DNA of 64,000 nt from contig OY970363.1 in assembly GCA_963718605.1 (NCBI GenBank), positions 1,798,001-1,862,000 of the forward strand, given 5' to 3'. Source of the DNA: JACCXE01 sp963718605 (GTDB lineage: Bacteria > Actinomycetota > Acidimicrobiia > Acidimicrobiales > JACCXE01). Shown piece by piece: positions 16,681 to 24,500 of the stretch (the first letter of the stretch is position 1; every line of letters begins with the position of its first letter). The position numbers and the translations under genes were made by a program. The notes under the pieces were generated by a model. That model was given only the letters and a program-made list of their open reading frames with translations. It was not told the origin of the DNA and searched no databases.

Positions 16681-17380
16681 TGGATTGGGCCAGAGCCAGT
16701 TGCAACTGCGGTGCGTTCACCGCCGCTTCGAGCCGTTCCAGATAGGCCTCGCGCTTGATGTTTACGCAGCCCAGCGTAGCTAGATGGCGTGTTTGCCACT
16801 GACAGTCGAGCAGCGTGCCACCGCCCGCTTCGAGCATCTCGACCAGGGTACACAAGGCCACTTTTGACGCGTCCGTGCGCCAGTGGAACATCGATTCACC
16901 GGCGAACAGACCGCCGATCGCGACCCCGTACAGCCCACCGGCGAGTTCGCCGGTGTCGACCGACCACGCTTCGACGGAGTGGGCCCAGCCCAGGGCGTGG
17001 AGGTCGGTGTAGGCGGTTGCGATCGCGTCGTTGATCCAGGCGCCGTCGCGGCGCGGGTCAGCGCACGCGCGCACCACCTCGATGAAGGAAGTGTCGACGC
17101 GGATCTCGAAACGCTTGCGCGCCTTGTGCAGCGATCGACTTACCAGCAGGCCGTCCAGGGGGATCACGCCACGCGGGTCGGGTGACCACCAGCCGATATC
17201 GAGCGTGTCGCCGTCGCCGATCGGCATCGGGAACAGACCGCGGCGGTAGGCGGTGACGAGCGTGGCCGGATCCAGGTCGGCGCCCACCCCGGCCAGGCCG
17301 ACATGATCGGCGTCGCGCGGGTCAGGCAGGACCCATCGACACTCGCCAGGGTCAACGGGACGTTCGCCTTCGGAAATCAC
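16676..17380 (-). CDS. aat: leucyl/phenylalanyl-tRNA--protein transferase
   Basis: A 234-residue N-end-rule enzyme that transfers Leu or Phe from aminoacyl-tRNA to N-terminal Arg or Lys of proteins, marking them for ClpS-ClpAP degradation. Seen: YRRGLFPMP (45-53), WWSPDPRGVIP (64-74), SVEAW, GELAGGLYGVAIGGLFAGESMF split here as GGLYGVAIGG and FAGESMF, TDASKVAL and LLDCQWQTRHLATLG, all hallmark motifs. Start is GTG at 17380 preceded by an AGGAG-like site. It diverges from the carboxylase gene with 26 bases between start codons. Confidence 0.95.
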   Translation of the reverse strand: MISEGERPVDPGECRWVLPDPRDADHVGLAGVGADLDPATLVTAYRRGLFPMPIGDGDTLDIGWWSPDPRGVIPLDGLLVSRSLHKARKRFEIRVDTSFIEVVRACADPRRDGAWINDAIATAYTDLHALGWAHSVEAWSVDTGELAGGLYGVAIGGLFAGESMFHWRTDASKVALCTLVEMLEAGGGTLLDCQWQTRHLATLGCVNIKREAYLERLEAAVNAPQLQLALAQSI

Positions 17381-17392
17381 GCTCCTATCTTC

Positions 17393-17406
17393 TAGCCTGC
17401 ACGCCT
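17393..17406 (+). promoter_or_regulatory. -10 element of pccB (leaderless)
   Basis: TAGCCT at 17393-17398 is followed after eight bases by the ATG at 17407. It fits the TANNNT hexamer found 6-8 bases before many start codons in this window. Confidence 0.5.
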
Positions 17407-18963
17407 ATGGACCATCCCATGTCGGAGCGCCTGGCCGATCTCGCGGCCCGCAAAGAAGCGGCGCGTGTCCCCGGCGAGCAGCGCCAGATCGAACGCCAGC
17501 ACAACAAAGGCAAGATGACGGCGCGCGAGCGCGTCGAGTACCTGCTCGACGCCGACTCGTTCCAAGAACTCGACATGCTCGCCCGCCATCGCGCGACCGG
17601 CATGGGTATCGAAAACACCCGGCCCTACACCGACGGCGTGATCACGGGCTTCGGCACGATCGACGGCCGCCGCGTGTGTGTCTTCTCGCAGGACTTCACG
17701 CTGTTCGGCGGCGCCCTCGGCGAAGTGTTCGCCGAGAAGATCCACAAGATCATGGATCTCGCCGCTTCGGTCGGGGTGCCGATGATCGGCATCAACGACG
17801 GCGCGGGCGCACGAATCCAAGAAGGCGTCGTCTCGCTCGCAATGTACGGCGGCATCTTCCACCGCAACGTGAAGTCGTCCGGTGTGATCCCGCAGATTTC
17901 GGTGATCATGGGTCCGTGCGCGGGCGGCGCGGTGTACAGCCCCGCGATGACCGACTTCATTTTCATGGTCAACGGCACGTCGCACATGGCCATCACCGGC
18001 CCGGACGTAGTCAAGGCGGTCACGGGCGAGGACGTCACGCTCGAAGAACTTGGTGGCGCGATGAGCCACGCCACCAAGTCCGGGGTGGCGTGCTTCGTCA
18101 CGCCCGACGAGAAGGCGTGCCTCGATCAGGTGCGATACCTGCTGTCGTTCCTGCCGACGAACAACCTCGAAGAGCCGCCGTTCTTCGCACCCGGCGACGC
18201 CCCCGACCGCATGTGTCCTGAACTCGTCGACATCCTGCCGCCGAACTCGAACCAGCCCTACGACATGAAGAAGATCATCTCGACTGTCGTCGACGACGGC
18301 GAGTTCTTCGAGTACCACGCGAACTGGGCGAAGAACATCGTGTGTGGTTACGCGCGCGTCGACGGCAACGTCATCGGTGTCGTCGGCAACCAGCCGCAGA
18401 TGATGGCGGGCGTGCTCGACATTGAGTCGTCGGAAAAAGCGGCGCGTTTTGTTCGCACCTGTGACGCGTTCAACGTCCCGCTGGTCACCTTCGTCGATGT
18501 GCCCGGCTTCCTGCCCGGCACCGAGCAGGAGTACGGCGGCATCATCCGCCACGGCGCCAAGCTGCTCTATGCGTACTGCGAGGCCACCGTGCCCCGAGTG
18601 CAGATCGTCACCCGCAAGGCGTACGGCGGCGCGTACGTAGTCATGAACTCGAAGTCGATTGGCTGCGACCTCGCGTACGCCTGGCCATCCGCTGAGTTCG
18701 CGGTGATGGGCCCGTCCGGCGCGGTCGAGTTGCTGTATCGCCGCGAGCTCGCCGCCTCTGAAGATCCCGTTGCGCGCAAGGCCGAACTCGTCGACGAGTA
18801 CGTCGAGAACTACGTGAACCCGTACGGCGCCGCAGAGCGTGGTTACGTCGACGACGTCATCGACCCGGCCGAGACCCGCATCGTCCTGTGCCGAGCGCTC
18901 GCGCTGCTCCGCAGCAAGAAGGAAGAGTTGCCCAAGCGCAAGCACGGGAACGTTCCGCTATGA
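17407..18963 (+). CDS. pccB: acyl-CoA carboxylase carboxyltransferase (beta) subunit, propionyl-CoA carboxylase type
   Basis: A 518-residue biotin-dependent carboxyltransferase. It moves CO2 from carboxybiotin to propionyl- or acetyl-CoA, giving methylmalonyl- or malonyl-CoA. Seen: the N-terminal GKMTARERVEYLLD, GVPMIGINDGAGARIQEG, oxyanion segment GPCAGGAVYSPAMTDF, and the second GG pair in YGGIIRHGAKLLYAY and RKAYGGAYVVM. It needs a biotinylated alpha subunit, which is not in the window. The stop overlaps an ATG (ATGA at 18960) beginning a small reading frame that leads to an epsilon-like gene. The MeaA-type mutase 3 kb downstream may use a related substrate. Confidence 0.93.
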   Translation: MDHPMSERLADLAARKEAARVPGEQRQIERQHNKGKMTARERVEYLLDADSFQELDMLARHRATGMGIENTRPYTDGVITGFGTIDGRRVCVFSQDFTLFGGALGEVFAEKIHKIMDLAASVGVPMIGINDGAGARIQEGVVSLAMYGGIFHRNVKSSGVIPQISVIMGPCAGGAVYSPAMTDFIFMVNGTSHMAITGPDVVKAVTGEDVTLEELGGAMSHATKSGVACFVTPDEKACLDQVRYLLSFLPTNNLEEPPFFAPGDAPDRMCPELVDILPPNSNQPYDMKKIISTVVDDGEFFEYHANWAKNIVCGYARVDGNVIGVVGNQPQMMAGVLDIESSEKAARFVRTCDAFNVPLVTFVDVPGFLPGTEQEYGGIIRHGAKLLYAYCEATVPRVQIVTRKAYGGAYVVMNSKSIGCDLAYAWPSAEFAVMGPSGAVELLYRRELAASEDPVARKAELVDEYVENYVNPYGAAERGYVDDVIDPAETRIVLCRALALLRSKKEELPKRKHGNVPL

Positions 18964-19031
18964 GCGAGCCGAAGGCGAGCGACCAAAAAGGACTGCGCCT
19001 GGCATTACTCGCGCCGAAGGCGCCTCAGTGA
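18960..19031 (+). CDS. 23-codon open reading frame linking pccB to the epsilon-like gene
   Basis: ATG at 18960 overlaps the pccB stop (ATGA), and its own TGA at 19029-19031 shares one base with the next ATG (TGATG). It encodes 23 residues starting MSEPKASDQK. It may be a coupling peptide that carries ribosomes through the hairpin to the epsilon start, or a remnant of the original N-terminus of the epsilon gene after an insertion. No family recognised. Confidence 0.4.
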   Translation: MSEPKASDQKGLRLALLAPKAPQ

Positions 19032-19039
19032 TGCCAGGC
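18997..19039 (+). repeat. inverted repeat/hairpin covering the epsilon-like start codon
   Basis: Arms GCCTGGCATTACT (18997-19009) and AGTGATGCCAGGC (19027-19039) pair over 13 positions with one G-T type mismatch. An inner stem GCGCC-GAA-GGCGC lies at 19011-19023. The start codon at 19031 lies in the 3' arm, so folding would hide it unless ribosomes translating the small upstream frame open it. Confidence 0.7.
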
Positions 19040-19222
19040 ACTCCGCCGCCCGATGACGTGATGGCCGTGATCGTGGCCGCCGTCGACGCGGTGTGGCCGC
19101 GCGCGGTCGTCGTCGACTCCCGCGCTCGCACGAACGACGACAGCGACTCGCCGTCGTGGCGATTCAGCGGCCGTACCTGGGGCCCCCGCCCCGCCGCCAA
19201 CCGCTCCCGCCCGACGTTTTAA
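19031..19222 (+). CDS. small acyl-CoA carboxylase epsilon-like subunit
   Basis: A 63-residue protein directly after pccB. Actinobacterial carboxylases often have a small epsilon subunit encoded after beta, with a short helix followed by a Trp-containing tail. Seen here: DDVMAVIVAAVDAVWP as the helix and SPSWRFSGRTWG as the tail. Family similarity is weak because the protein is so short; the call rests on position, size and this pattern. The start overlaps the 23-codon frame (TGATG). A longer open frame reaches back to 18839 but runs inside pccB. Confidence 0.6.
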   Translation: MPGTPPPDDVMAVIVAAVDAVWPRAVVVDSRARTNDDSDSPSWRFSGRTWGPRPAANRSRPTF

Positions 19223-19330
19223 CCGCGTTCTGCGCCACGAAAAGGTTGCTATCAGGCCGGTTTTGCCGTCACTGCACGACCGTTTGGTGGCGCAAAACGT
19301 GAGATGGATGTCGCCGGTAGGTTGGCGGGT

Positions 19331-20332
19331 ATGCCTCCTGAACTGACCACGGTGTCTGAGCACTCGGCGGTCGTGTTCGACGGCACGACCGTGCATCGCT
19401 ACGACGGGCTCACCCCCGACACGCCCTTCGAGTTCAACGGCGTATCCGGTCGCACCCTGGCCCGGCCCTCGGGTGAGCTGCTGTGTCGTGTTGCGACCGT
19501 GAACGACGTGCACTTCGGGGAAACCGAGTGCGGGGTGATCGAGGGCATGGACATCGGGCCGGTGCTGTCCGCCGACGAGGGCGAGCCGCCCTATCCCGAA
19601 ACGATGAACGTGGCCGCAGCCGCGGAGATCAAGGCGATCGACCCCGCCGCCGTCATCGCCAAAGGCGACCTCACGACGCGCGGTATCCAGGACGAGTACC
19701 AGCAGTTCCTCGACTGCTACGGCACGGCATTCGGCGACAAGCTGCACCACATCCGCGGCAACCACGACGGCTACTACGGCGAGACGTTCGCGGCGGAAGG
19801 GCCGATCGAGGTGTGGCTGCCAGGCGTCACGCTCGCAGTGCTCGACACCGTGATCCCGAAACACACGCCCGGCCAAATCACCGACGACACCGCCGCGTGG
19901 CTCGACGAACTCGCAGCGCGCACCAGCCAACCGGTCCTCGTGTTCGGGCACCACCATGTGTGGTCGCCGACGAGCAAGAAGCGCGAGCCGACCTATTTCG
20001 GTATCAACCCCGATGATTCGGAAAAGCTCATCGACGTGTTCGTTCGCCGTCCCAACTTGGCCGGCTACTTCGCGGGCCACACCCATCGCAATCGCGTGCG
20101 CCTGATGCCGTCGACGGGACAAGTTCCCTGGGTCGAGGTCTCGGCCACGAAGGACTTTCCCGGTGCGTGGGCGGAGTACCGCGTGTTCGAGGGTGGAATC
20201 CTTCAAGTGATGCACCGCATCAGCGCGCCGGCGGCACTCGACTGGACCGAGCGCACACGAGCAATGTTCGGCGGTATGTACCCCGAGTACTCCTTCGGGC
20301 AAATGAAGGATCGCTGCTTCACGGTGGTCTAA
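19331..20332 (+). CDS. metallophosphoesterase (calcineurin-like)
   Basis: A 333-residue dimetal phosphoesterase. Seen in order: NDVHFGE (D-x-H), KGDLTTRG (GD), RGNHDGYYG (GNHD), GHHHVW (GHHH) and GHTHRNRV (GHxH), the complete calcineurin-like metal-site set. No signal peptide, so cytoplasmic. Substrate could be a cyclic nucleotide, nucleotide or phospholipid. The start at 19331 is preferred over the ATG at 19304 because TAGGTT (19318-19323) lies seven bases before it, giving a leaderless promoter; the 19304 start would be upstream of that transcript. Confidence 0.88.
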   Translation: MPPELTTVSEHSAVVFDGTTVHRYDGLTPDTPFEFNGVSGRTLARPSGELLCRVATVNDVHFGETECGVIEGMDIGPVLSADEGEPPYPETMNVAAAAEIKAIDPAAVIAKGDLTTRGIQDEYQQFLDCYGTAFGDKLHHIRGNHDGYYGETFAAEGPIEVWLPGVTLAVLDTVIPKHTPGQITDDTAAWLDELAARTSQPVLVFGHHHVWSPTSKKREPTYFGINPDDSEKLIDVFVRRPNLAGYFAGHTHRNRVRLMPSTGQVPWVEVSATKDFPGAWAEYRVFEGGILQVMHRISAPAALDWTERTRAMFGGMYPEYSFGQMKDRCFTVV

Positions 20333-20336
20333 CAAC

Positions 20337-20356
20337 ACCGCTTTTAGGGCGGTTTT
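20337..20356 (+). terminator. weak terminator-like hairpin after the metallophosphoesterase
   Basis: ACCGC (20337-20341) pairs with GCGGT (20349-20353) and is followed by TTTTG-type sequence. The stem is only five base pairs, so this is a weak candidate. Confidence 0.3.
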
Positions 20357-20418
20357 GCCGGCAAAGGGCAAAGGCCTCGAGGTTCGCGAGATAGGCGTAC
20401 ACGCGGCGTTGGCCCTGC

Positions 20419-21610
20419 GTGGCGCCAACCGTTTCGAGCGATCGCCACCGCCTGGTTGCGCTCGACGGCGTACGCGGCTTGGCCATTCTCATGGTGTTGG
20501 TGTTTCACCTAACCAACGCCGCGAGCTCGAACCGGGTCGCGCAGTCCATCACCCGCGTCACGGGGGGCGGGGTGGCTCGGGGTCGAGTTGTTCTTTGCCC
20601 TGTCCGCCTTCCTCATCACTTCACAACTCGCGAAGCGCCCAACTGCCCGTGAGTACACCGAGCGCCGCGTGCGTCGCATCGTGCCGATGTACGTGCTCGT
20701 GCTGGTGCTGTTCTTAGTGGTCGCACCGCTCGCGGCGGAGTTGATGCGCGGCGCGAACATCGACAACCGCTTCGTCCAGGCCATTCCGAAGACCGATGGG
20801 GTCAACGGCGTGCAATGGGTCTTTGTCGTGTTCGGTCAGAACCTCACGATGTTTGCGCGCAACGCGTTCCTGCATCCGTCCCTCGGGGTGACCTGGTCAC
20901 TCGCCGTCGAGGTCCAGTTCTACGTGGCGTGGTTCTTCCTGATGCGCCGCAGTGATTCGACGGTTCGTCGCGTGGCGGCGGCTGCGATCGTGTTCGGTCC
21001 GGTGTTTCGCGCCGCGTTGGCGGTGGGCGGCGTGAGTGTCACCCGCATCTACGTGCTGCCGCTGTCACACGCCGATCTCTTCGGGTGGGGCACGTTGCTC
21101 GCGCTTTGGTACCGCAACGGCACGTCGGTCGGGTGGCTGAAGTCGAAGCTCACGATCATCACCAGCGCGCTCGCGTTTGGGGGTTGGCTAGTTCTGGCCG
21201 ATCGGCCCACCGGGCAGACAGGCATGACGCCCGGGCAACTTTCGGTCGGCATCACGATTGCTGCGCTCGCCATCGCCGCCTGTGTGCATCGCGTGTTGAC
21301 TGACGGTGGCGCACTGGACCGGGTCCTCCGGGCGCCGGCTCTCACTTTTCTCGGCGCGATCAGCTACAGCCTGTACCTGACACACACGGCGGTGGAGCAC
21401 GTGTTCCGGCGGCTCGTGATTCCGCACACGGGGTTGGAGCCGTTCATCCGACACCACGAACTCGCGGGGCAGTTACTGATCTTCGGGCTCGTGGGAGCGG
21501 TTTCGATCGCGGTTGCGATGGTCACCTACAAACTGGTTGAGCAGCGCTACGCCGGGTCGAAGATCACGACCGGAATCTCGCGGTCGGTCTTCTCCTGGTA
21601 TCCCGCGTAG
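20419..21610 (+). pseudogene. acyltransferase 3 family membrane protein, frameshifted in a G run
   Basis: Integral membrane O-acyltransferase (OafA-like) that acylates cell-envelope sugars or lipids. The N-terminal frame (GTG 20419) reads RLVALDGVRGLAILMVLVFHL and ITRVTGGG, then goes out of frame; the frame from 20588 continues MFFALSAFLITSQLAKR to the end at 21610 with SLGVTWSLAVEVQFY and GAISYSLYLTHT. Removing one G from the run at 20562-20572 restores TGGGWLGVELFFALSAFLI, the family's usual sequence. So the gene is either inactivated by a +1 insertion or the assembly has an extra G. The end overlaps the convergent Ddn-like gene by 64 bases. Confidence 0.8.
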
Positions 21611-21978
21611 CCCTTGTAGGCCGCGGTCACGCGGGGCCACAGCTCAGCCCGTTCCGCGGGCGTCGCAGTGCGGGCGACCATGTTGGTGGTCTTGCCGTCA
21701 CGCGTGATCAGCACGTTCGGATCCGCCTGCAGGTTCAGGTACCACTGCGGGTGCTTCGGTCCCCCGCCGTACGACGCGATCAACACGACTGTGTCACCGT
21801 CGACGATCGGCGCGGTCAGCATCGACTGACGCTTCTCGCCGGTCTTGCGCCCGGTCGTCGTGAGCACGACGGCAGGCATACCGCCGATCTTGCCGCCCAC
21901 CTTGCCTTTGGTGAGCGTGAAGACGCTGCGATGCAGGAGGTTGACGACTTTGGCGGCGGGGTCGCGACGATCGGCCAT
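21547..21978 (-). CDS. Ddn-like deazaflavin (F420)-dependent oxidoreductase
   Basis: A 143-residue split-barrel protein of the DDN/DUF385 family. Seen: PAVVLTTTGRKTGEKRQSML split as VVLTTTGRKTGEKR and the central LIASYGGGPKHPQWYLNLQADP, the family's hallmark. ELWPRVTAAYKGYAGYQEKT completes it. These enzymes use reduced coenzyme F420 (or FAD/heme in some subgroups) to reduce quinones or other acceptors. F420 usage fits an actinobacterium. Likely leaderless: TAGATT (21992-21987) ends eight bases before the ATG. The 3' end overlaps the acyltransferase gene tail-to-tail. Confidence 0.87.
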   Translation of the reverse strand: MADRRDPAAKVVNLLHRSVFTLTKGKVGGKIGGMPAVVLTTTGRKTGEKRQSMLTAPIVDGDTVVLIASYGGGPKHPQWYLNLQADPNVLITRDGKTTNMVARTATPAERAELWPRVTAAYKGYAGYQEKTDREIPVVIFDPA

Positions 21979-21989
21979 GGCCGCAGAAT

Positions 21990-23945
21990 CTATGCGGCGC
22001 TGCCGGCGCGATACGCGGCCACGATGTCGGCGACGTCGCCCATCATCTCGGCCAGCGCGTAATCCTTCGGCGTGTACACCGCGGTAACGCCGCCATCGAT
22101 CAGCTTGCGCGCGTCTTCGTCCGGGATGATCCCCCCGACGATGACGGGCGCGTCAACACCGGCGGCGCGCACCAAGCGGATCACTTCGGGCACCAGTTCG
22201 AGGTGGCCGCCCGACAGGATCGACAGCCCGATCACGTCCACGTCTTCGTCGCGGGCGGCGTCGGCGATCTGCTGCGGCGTGAGGCGAATGCCCTGATAGA
22301 TCACTTCGAAGCCGGCATCGCGCGCGGCGACCGCGACCTGCTCGGCGCCGTTCGAGTGCCCGTCCAGTCCCGGCTTGGCCACGAGGAACCGCGGCGGCCC
22401 ACCGATCAACGCGTTGACCTTGGCCAAGGTCGGCCCCATCTCCGCACCCCGGCCTCCGACCGCGCCGCTGACTCCGGTGGGCGCGCGGTACTCGCCGAAC
22501 ACGGAACGCAACGCTTCGGCCCACTCGCCCGTGGTCCCGCCGGCATGGGCGAGTGCGATCGTGGCGGGCATCACGTTCTCATCGGTACCGGCCACGCGGC
22601 GTAACTCGGCCAGCGCCGCGTTCACCGCCGCGCTGTCGCGCGACGCGCGCCATTCCTTCAACTCTTCCTTCGCTGCGACTTCGACGGCCGGATCGACCTT
22701 GAGGATCGCGCCCTCGCCACCGAGCGGCGACACCGCGGTCTCCTGGAAGCAGTTGACGCCGACGACTTGCTGCTCGCCGACCTCGATGCGCCGGGCCCGC
22801 GCGGCCTGCGAGCGCACGAGCCGCGACTTCAACTCTTCGATGGCCTCGAACGCGCCGCCCAACGCCTGGATCTCGTCGAACTCGGCGAACGCCGCGTCCA
22901 CCAACTCCGCGGTGCGCGCTTCGATCACGTGCGAGCCCGTGAAGATGTCGTCGTACTCGAGCAGGTCCGTCTCGAACGCGAGCACCTGCTGCATGCGCAA
23001 CGCCCACTGCTGATCCCACGGGCGGGGCAGGCCGAGCGCTTCGTTCCACGCCGGCAACTGCAAGGAACGGGTGCGGGCGTCCTTCGACAGCGTGACGCCC
23101 AGCATCTCCAACACGATGCGCTGCACGTTGTTCTCGGGTTGCGCTTCGGTGAGACCCAGCGAGTTGACCTGCACCGCGTAACGGAACCGACGCGCCTTGG
23201 CGTCGGTGACGCCGTAGCGCTCCGAACAGATGCGATCCCACATGATGCCGAAGGCGCGCATCTTGCAGACCTCCTCCACGAACCGGATGCCCGCGTTCAC
23301 AAAGAACGAAATGCGCTCGACGACCTTCGGCAGTTCGTCGGGTGCGACCTGCCCCGAGTCGCGCACGCCGTCCAACACGCCGACCGCGGTGGCCATGGTG
23401 AAGGCGAGTTCCTGCACCGGCGTCGCGCCGGCTTCTTGCAGGTGGTAGCTGCAGACGTTGATCGGATTCCAGCGGGGTACGTGGTTCACCGTGTAGGCGA
23501 TGGTGTCGACGGTGAGCCGCCGCGACGCCTCGGGCGGGAAGATGTACGTGCCGCGGGACAGGTACTCCTTGATGATGTCGTTCTGCGTCGTGCCGCCGAG
23601 GACCGACGGGTCGATGCCGCGGTTCTCGGCGTTCGCGATGTACAACGCGAGCAGCCACGAGGCCGGGGCGTTGATCGTCATCGATGTCGTCAATTCGTCA
23701 ACGGGGATCTGATCGAACAGCTGCGCGACGTGACCCAGGTGCACGACGGGCACGCCGACCTTGCCGACCTCACCCGCCGCCTGCGGCGCGTCGGGGTCGT
23801 AACCGGTCTGGGTTGGCAGATCGAAGGCGACCGACAGGCCGGTCTGTCCCTTGGCCAAATTGGTCCGGTACAGCTCGTTCGACGCCTTCGCCGTCGAGTG
23901 TCCGGAGTAGGTGCGCATGACCCAGGGGCGATCCGCCATACCCAT
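21990..23945 (-). CDS. meaA: MeaA-type coenzyme B12-dependent acyl-CoA mutase (ethylmalonyl/methylmalonyl-CoA mutase family)
   Basis: A 651-residue single-chain mutase with catalytic barrel (1 to about 510) and B12-binding domain (about 520-640). Seen: RTYSGHSTAKASNELYRTN, given in part as YSGHSTAKASNELY, then GQTGLSVAFDLPTQTGYD, NVCSYHLQEAGATP, GLPRPWDQQWALRMQQ, and the cobalamin motif GLDGHSNGAEQ (D-x-H-x-x-G) with SILSGGH. The GHSTAKASN and GQTGLSVAFDLPTQTGYD signatures resemble MeaA proteins, which act as ethylmalonyl-CoA mutases in the ethylmalonyl-CoA pathway, more than standard MutB. Substrate remains open. No MeaB chaperone gene is in the window. Divergent from the next gene with 30 bases between starts. 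Confidence 0.88.
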   Translation of the reverse strand: MGMADRPWVMRTYSGHSTAKASNELYRTNLAKGQTGLSVAFDLPTQTGYDPDAPQAAGEVGKVGVPVVHLGHVAQLFDQIPVDELTTSMTINAPASWLLALYIANAENRGIDPSVLGGTTQNDIIKEYLSRGTYIFPPEASRRLTVDTIAYTVNHVPRWNPINVCSYHLQEAGATPVQELAFTMATAVGVLDGVRDSGQVAPDELPKVVERISFFVNAGIRFVEEVCKMRAFGIMWDRICSERYGVTDAKARRFRYAVQVNSLGLTEAQPENNVQRIVLEMLGVTLSKDARTRSLQLPAWNEALGLPRPWDQQWALRMQQVLAFETDLLEYDDIFTGSHVIEARTAELVDAAFAEFDEIQALGGAFEAIEELKSRLVRSQAARARRIEVGEQQVVGVNCFQETAVSPLGGEGAILKVDPAVEVAAKEELKEWRASRDSAAVNAALAELRRVAGTDENVMPATIALAHAGGTTGEWAEALRSVFGEYRAPTGVSGAVGGRGAEMGPTLAKVNALIGGPPRFLVAKPGLDGHSNGAEQVAVAARDAGFEVIYQGIRLTPQQIADAARDEDVDVIGLSILSGGHLELVPEVIRLVRAAGVDAPVIVGGIIPDEDARKLIDGGVTAVYTPKDYALAEMMGDVADIVAAYRAGSAA

Positions 23946-23975
23946 ATGGTCGCATTCTCGTTACCATGTCGTCAC

Positions 23976-24455
23976 ATGGGTGGTTCGATGCTTCTTCGCT
24001 TGCTTGGGGTGGTCGCATTTGCCGCTGCGCCCGCCGCCGCGCTGGAGACCGGTCCAACGCCGGCGATCAGTACGGGCGACGCGATCGCGGTGCCCGCTGA
24101 CGGAGGCGTCCAGAACACCGGCGGCAACGTCGAAGTCGGCGAAGGCGAGCACACCTCGACCGTCGTCATTGGTGACCCGTCGGCAGCTCCGGCCCTCGTT
24201 CCCGGCACCCTCGCAGTCGTACCGAAACCCGGCATCGCCAAGGCGCCGGGTGCCGATGCCGTCGCTCGGGCCAAGGCGCTCGTCGACGCAGCCAAGGCTC
24301 GGGCCCAGGCGCAGATCGACGCCGCCCGCGCCGCCGCCGACCGCGCGGTGGAGCAGGCCCACCAGGCCGCCGCTGACGCGCAGGCGCATTCCCAGCAGCA
24401 GTCCGATGCTGCCCGGGCGAACGCCGCCGCGGCATCCGCTCGTTCAAACCCCTAG
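23976..24455 (+). CDS. secreted Ala-rich helical protein, unknown function
   Basis: A 159-residue protein. The N-terminus has a signal peptide (MLLRLLGVVAFAAAPAAA after a short MGGS lead). A Thr/Val/Gly-rich middle is followed from about residue 90 by a continuous Ala/Gln-rich helix or coiled coil (ARAKALVDAAKARAQ and similar). No family recognised. TACCAT (23962-23967) lies eight bases before the ATG. It diverges from meaA and is followed 45 bases later by another secreted helical protein of similar layout, suggesting a related pair. The longer open frame back to 22767 is a shadow of meaA. Confidence 0.6.
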   Translation: MGGSMLLRLLGVVAFAAAPAAALETGPTPAISTGDAIAVPADGGVQNTGGNVEVGEGEHTSTVVIGDPSAAPALVPGTLAVVPKPGIAKAPGADAVARAKALVDAAKARAQAQIDAARAAADRAVEQAHQAAADAQAHSQQQSDAARANAAAASARSNP

Positions 24456-24500
24456 CGCGTCGCTAACCTGCACCGCTCAGTCAACGTTTTGGAGAACCGC

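Noticed and set aside
17392..18945. 517-codon open frame on the minus strand opposite pccB
   Set aside because: Antisense frame created by GC-rich codon use; His/Arg/Val-rich with no domain, while pccB on the other strand is fully conserved.
19223..19330. Possible short gene or mobile remnant between the epsilon-like and metallophosphoesterase genes
   Set aside because: Contains related TGCGCCAC and GGTGGCGCA pieces but no open frame, terminal repeats or RNA fold that I could support.
22579..23658. 359-codon alternative frame inside meaA
   Set aside because: Arg/Gly-rich shadow in a frame of a strongly conserved enzyme.
22767..23975. N-terminal extension of the secreted helical protein at 23976
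   Set aside because: Antisense to meaA; the signal peptide and -10 element place the start at 23976.
23946..23975. Cobalamin riboswitch upstream of meaA
   Set aside because: Only 30 bases separate meaA from the divergent gene, too short for such an RNA.
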